Origin: Gammaproteobacteria bacterium | GTDB lineage: Bacteria; Pseudomonadota; Gammaproteobacteria; Enterobacterales; Psychrobiaceae | Direction: 5' to 3' | DNA length: 38,377 nt | Assembly (NCBI GenBank): GCA_013214965.1 | Contig: JABSRU010000028.1 | Coordinates: forward strand, 1 to 38,377 | Shown here: one piece after another, positions 36,134 to 38,377 of the stretch | How the letters are laid out: every line of letters begins with the position of its first letter | Numbering within the stretch: the first letter of the stretch is position 1 | Program-made: the position numbers and the translations under genes | The notes under the pieces: model-generated | The model's database searches: none | What the model was told of the DNA's origin: nothing | Seen by the model: only the letters and a program-made list of their open reading frames with translations

Positions 36134-37240
36134 TTACCCAACCATTTTAAGGAAGGTTAATAATGCTTCTTGCTTACCTTCAAAAATAACTCGCTGTTGT
36201 TTCTTCGTGATTTGATAGCTGTACATTGGGTCATAATACCAAGCCAGTAATGGCGCGATCCATTGATAATGCTCTTGAATGTTGTTGTCTTGCTGATGAG
36301 CAACCAACGCGTGTTTGATTAAAGCATCTAATTCATTAAACCGCGTGTCGCCTAAACGCTTTTTAATCTTAAATAAGCTGGTGGTCAAAAATTCACTAAA
36401 GGCATCAAAACCGTCAGACTCTCCCAAAGCATCAACATAGCTCGCTAACTGAACATCAATATATTCATGATGGATCTGTTGTTGGCGCTCAAGTAAGGTT
36501 TTCTGCAATACTACAATAGGTGCTAAGTTCATTTTGTCTTTAAAACAAAGAGGCAGCGCGCAACGACCAATCAGAAAGCTTTCGTCTTCTAAAATAATTG
36601 TTTTGTGTCCCGCTTGTTCGGCACGCATTAGCGCAATGGTTAAATTGTTTTCAAAATCAATTTGGCTTGGCTGCGGGGTAATTTGACGGCCAAAACTTGA
36701 ACCACGATGATTGGCTAAACCTTCTAGATCAATCGCATTGACTAAATCAGGTAATACTAGTGTTTTACCTGAACCAGTATGACCGGCAATAATGACAAAA
36801 TTAAATTTGTTGGTTAAGCGTTCTAATTCACTTAATAAAAATTGCCGTAATGCTTTGTAGCCACCTTCAATACGTGGCACGGTGACTCCAGCTTCGTGAA
36901 GCCATTGTTGGACGGTGCGTGAGCGTAAGCCGCCTCGAAAACAATATAAAATACCATCGGGGTGTTGGTTTACAAATTCGAGCCATAAAGCCATGCGTTG
37001 GGCTTTTACTTTGCCGCGAACCAGTTGATGACCCAATACTATCGCAGCCTCTTGACCGTCTCGCTTGTAACGAGTACCGACTTTTTGGCGTTCTTGATCG
37101 GTCATTAATGGCAAGCTCTCGGTGTTTGGAAAAGCGCCTTTGTTAAATTCAATAGGGGCTCGCATGTCCATCATTGGCACATTATTGAGGAACAAATCTT
37201 TAAACTGATTGGCGCTAATGAGCGGGTGTTGTTGACTCAT
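36134..37240 (-). CDS. selU: tRNA 2-selenouridine synthase
   Basis: Converts 2-thiouridine at the wobble position of some tRNAs to 2-selenouridine, by way of a geranylated intermediate, using selenophosphate. The N-terminal rhodanese domain holds the catalytic Cys100 in YCFRGGLRS; the C-terminal domain has the P-loop GHTGSGKT (residues 153-160). 368 residues, 364 in E. coli YbbB. Overlaps selD by four bases (ATGA), so enzyme and selenium donor are coupled. Confidence 0.95.
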   Translation of the reverse strand: MSQQHPLISANQFKDLFLNNVPMMDMRAPIEFNKGAFPNTESLPLMTDQERQKVGTRYKRDGQEAAIVLGHQLVRGKVKAQRMALWLEFVNQHPDGILYCFRGGLRSRTVQQWLHEAGVTVPRIEGGYKALRQFLLSELERLTNKFNFVIIAGHTGSGKTLVLPDLVNAIDLEGLANHRGSSFGRQITPQPSQIDFENNLTIALMRAEQAGHKTIILEDESFLIGRCALPLCFKDKMNLAPIVVLQKTLLERQQQIHHEYIDVQLASYVDALGESDGFDAFSEFLTTSLFKIKKRLGDTRFNELDALIKHALVAHQQDNNIQEHYQWIAPLLAWYYDPMYSYQITKKQQRVIFEGKQEALLTFLKMVG

Positions 37241-38280
37241 GAGGCCATCTCGATAACCGTATCTTGCTGGTTACTATCAACTAACTGGCCAATAGGCAAG
37301 GCATGTAAGCCAGCACTTTGTAATAAAAGTTCAACTTCAGCACAAGCATGGGGTTGAACCGCCACTAATAAACCGCCGCTGGTTTGTGGATCGCAGATAA
37401 TTTGAAGTTGTTGCTCTGTTAGTGTTCCCAATAATGCTTGGTAGCTTTCAAAATTACGCTGAGTACCACCCGGTATACAGCCTAGTTGGCGATAATGTTC
37501 AACCTGCTCTAATAAGGGCAATTGTGAAAATTGTACTTGTGCCTTCACATCGCTGCCTAAGCATATTTCACTTAAATGACCAGCCAAGCCAAAACCAGTG
37601 ACATCGGTCAGGGCTTCAACCCCATCAATATTTGATAATTCTTGGCCAATTTTATTGAGCTGACACATTGCATCGATAGCAATGTGTTGATGTTGTTGCT
37701 CCAATTTTTGTTGTTTTTGCGCGGTGGTTAAAATACCTATTCCTAATGGTTTGGTCAGGTACAATTGGCAACCGGCAGTGGCGGTGTTGTTTTTCTTTAC
37801 TTTATCTAACGCAATAATACCGGTAACGGCCAAGCCAAATATTGGCTCAGGACTGTCGATACTATGACCACCAGCCAAGCTAATGCCCGCTTCATGACAA
37901 ACTGATCGTCCACCATCAATGACTTGTTGGGCAATTTCAGGGGCTAGTAAGTTGACTGGCCAACCTAAAATTGCAATCGCTGTAATAGGCTTGCCCCCCA
38001 TGGCATATACATCGCTAATGGCATTCGTGGCAGCAATTCGACCGAAAGTAAAGGGATCATCAACAATCGGCATGAAGAAATCGGTGGTGCTAATAATGCC
38101 CGTACCATTGCCGATATCGACCACTGCAGCATCATCTTTGGTTTGATTACCAACAACTAAGTTTGGATCATTAAAGGTAGCTAGCTGTGTTTTGAGCATG
38201 GTGTCTAGCACTTTTGGTGATATCTTGCAGCCGCAGCCTGCGCCATGGCTGTATTGAGTTAACTTAATTGTTTGGGTCAT
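37237..38280 (-). CDS. selD: Selenophosphate synthetase
   Basis: Makes selenophosphate from selenide and ATP, the selenium donor for SelU (and for selenocysteine where present). The N-terminal catalytic motif is GAGCGCK with Cys16, Cys18 and Lys19; in E. coli Cys17 and Lys20 are the active residues. It also has [37 protein letters not shown] and [13 protein letters not shown]. 347 residues (E. coli 347). First gene of selD-selU. Confidence 0.97.
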   Translation of the reverse strand: MTQTIKLTQYSHGAGCGCKISPKVLDTMLKTQLATFNDPNLVVGNQTKDDAAVVDIGNGTGIISTTDFFMPIVDDPFTFGRIAATNAISDVYAMGGKPITAIAILGWPVNLLAPEIAQQVIDGGRSVCHEAGISLAGGHSIDSPEPIFGLAVTGIIALDKVKKNNTATAGCQLYLTKPLGIGILTTAQKQQKLEQQHQHIAIDAMCQLNKIGQELSNIDGVEALTDVTGFGLAGHLSEICLGSDVKAQVQFSQLPLLEQVEHYRQLGCIPGGTQRNFESYQALLGTLTEQQLQIICDPQTSGGLLVAVQPHACAEVELLLQSAGLHALPIGQLVDSNQQDTVIEMAS

Positions 38281-38358
38281 TACTGGTCATCATTAATAAA
38301 ACAGAAAGTGATTTTAACTTAATATTGAGTAGGACTGAATAAAATATTGCGCTTTAAA

Positions 38359-38375
38359 ATGTTATGTTATAACAT
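38359..38375. promoter_or_regulatory. Zur-box-like palindrome at the right edge
   Basis: ATGTTATGTTATAACAT fits the gammaproteobacterial Zur consensus ATGTTATAnTATAACAT with one mismatch outside the central N. It lies 79 bases upstream of selD and probably serves a divergent gene beyond the window, for example a zinc uptake gene. That is inferred from the site only. Confidence 0.5.
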
Positions 38376-38377
38376 AC

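Noticed and set aside
1-38377. CRISPR arrays, tRNA or rRNA genes, phage or plasmid origin
   Set aside because: No spaced direct repeats, cloverleaf-like or rRNA-like segments were seen in the intergenic gaps, which are mostly short; a covariance-model scan would be needed to be certain.

Overview
The window looks like chromosomal DNA of an AT-leaning gammaproteobacterium, most likely a marine member of the Alteromonadales related to Shewanella. Three things suggest this: the E. coli-type sufABCDSE order, the block hslR-hslO-pckA beside gspC-N and nudE-cysQ, and proteins that recall E. coli or Vibrio relatives at nearly full length. This assignment is inference from recalled gene order and protein families; no database search was run.

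Layout. 1-175: the end of a DUF937/YidB-like gene. 313-5819: a complete Fur-box-controlled SUF iron-sulfur assembly operon. 5820-6008: two strong hairpins between convergent operons. 6009-8984 (minus): a class I ribonucleotide reductase in which the small subunit NrdB, not NrdA, carries the ATP-cone. 9115-9453: a small membrane protein. 9485-15133: a decay zone. It holds a 5'-truncated adhP, and a vibriolysin-like M4 protease gene with a nonsense codon and frameshifts that is split in two by about 1.77 kb of foreign sequence. That insert carries an intact MshA-like pilin, a scrap of an IS3-type orfA, and a broken VpsT/CsgD-like regulator. 15362-16688: fpr, a MAPEG protein and a 58-residue cysteine-rich protein. 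16784-19973 (minus): pckA, hslO, hslR. 20224-31437: a complete type II secretion operon gspC-N. 31546-33256: nudE, cysQ and a DksA/TraR-like gene. 33300-34745 (minus): sthA. 34851-36046: a DUF4440 protein and a PEP-CTERM protein. 36134-38280 (minus): selD-selU. A Zur-box-like palindrome lies at the right edge.

How the parts fit. Suf builds Fe-S clusters under iron limitation, and the reductase makes dNTPs. Fpr and SthA handle NADPH redox balance, and Hsp33/Hsp15 deal with oxidative and heat stress. The Gsp operon would export folded enzymes. The ruined M4 protease is the kind of protein such a system normally secretes, so the secretion machinery is intact while one plausible cargo has been lost. 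SelD feeds SelU for 2-selenouridine in tRNA wobble positions.

The most notable items are the ATP-cone on NrdB with a perfect inverted repeat at its promoter, and the split protease whose two halves rejoin within one PKD domain. Others are the homopolymer-slippage regulator, a 12-pair hairpin inside gspF, and the Zur-like site. I found no CRISPR array, rRNA or tRNA, and nothing I can defend as a wholly new system.
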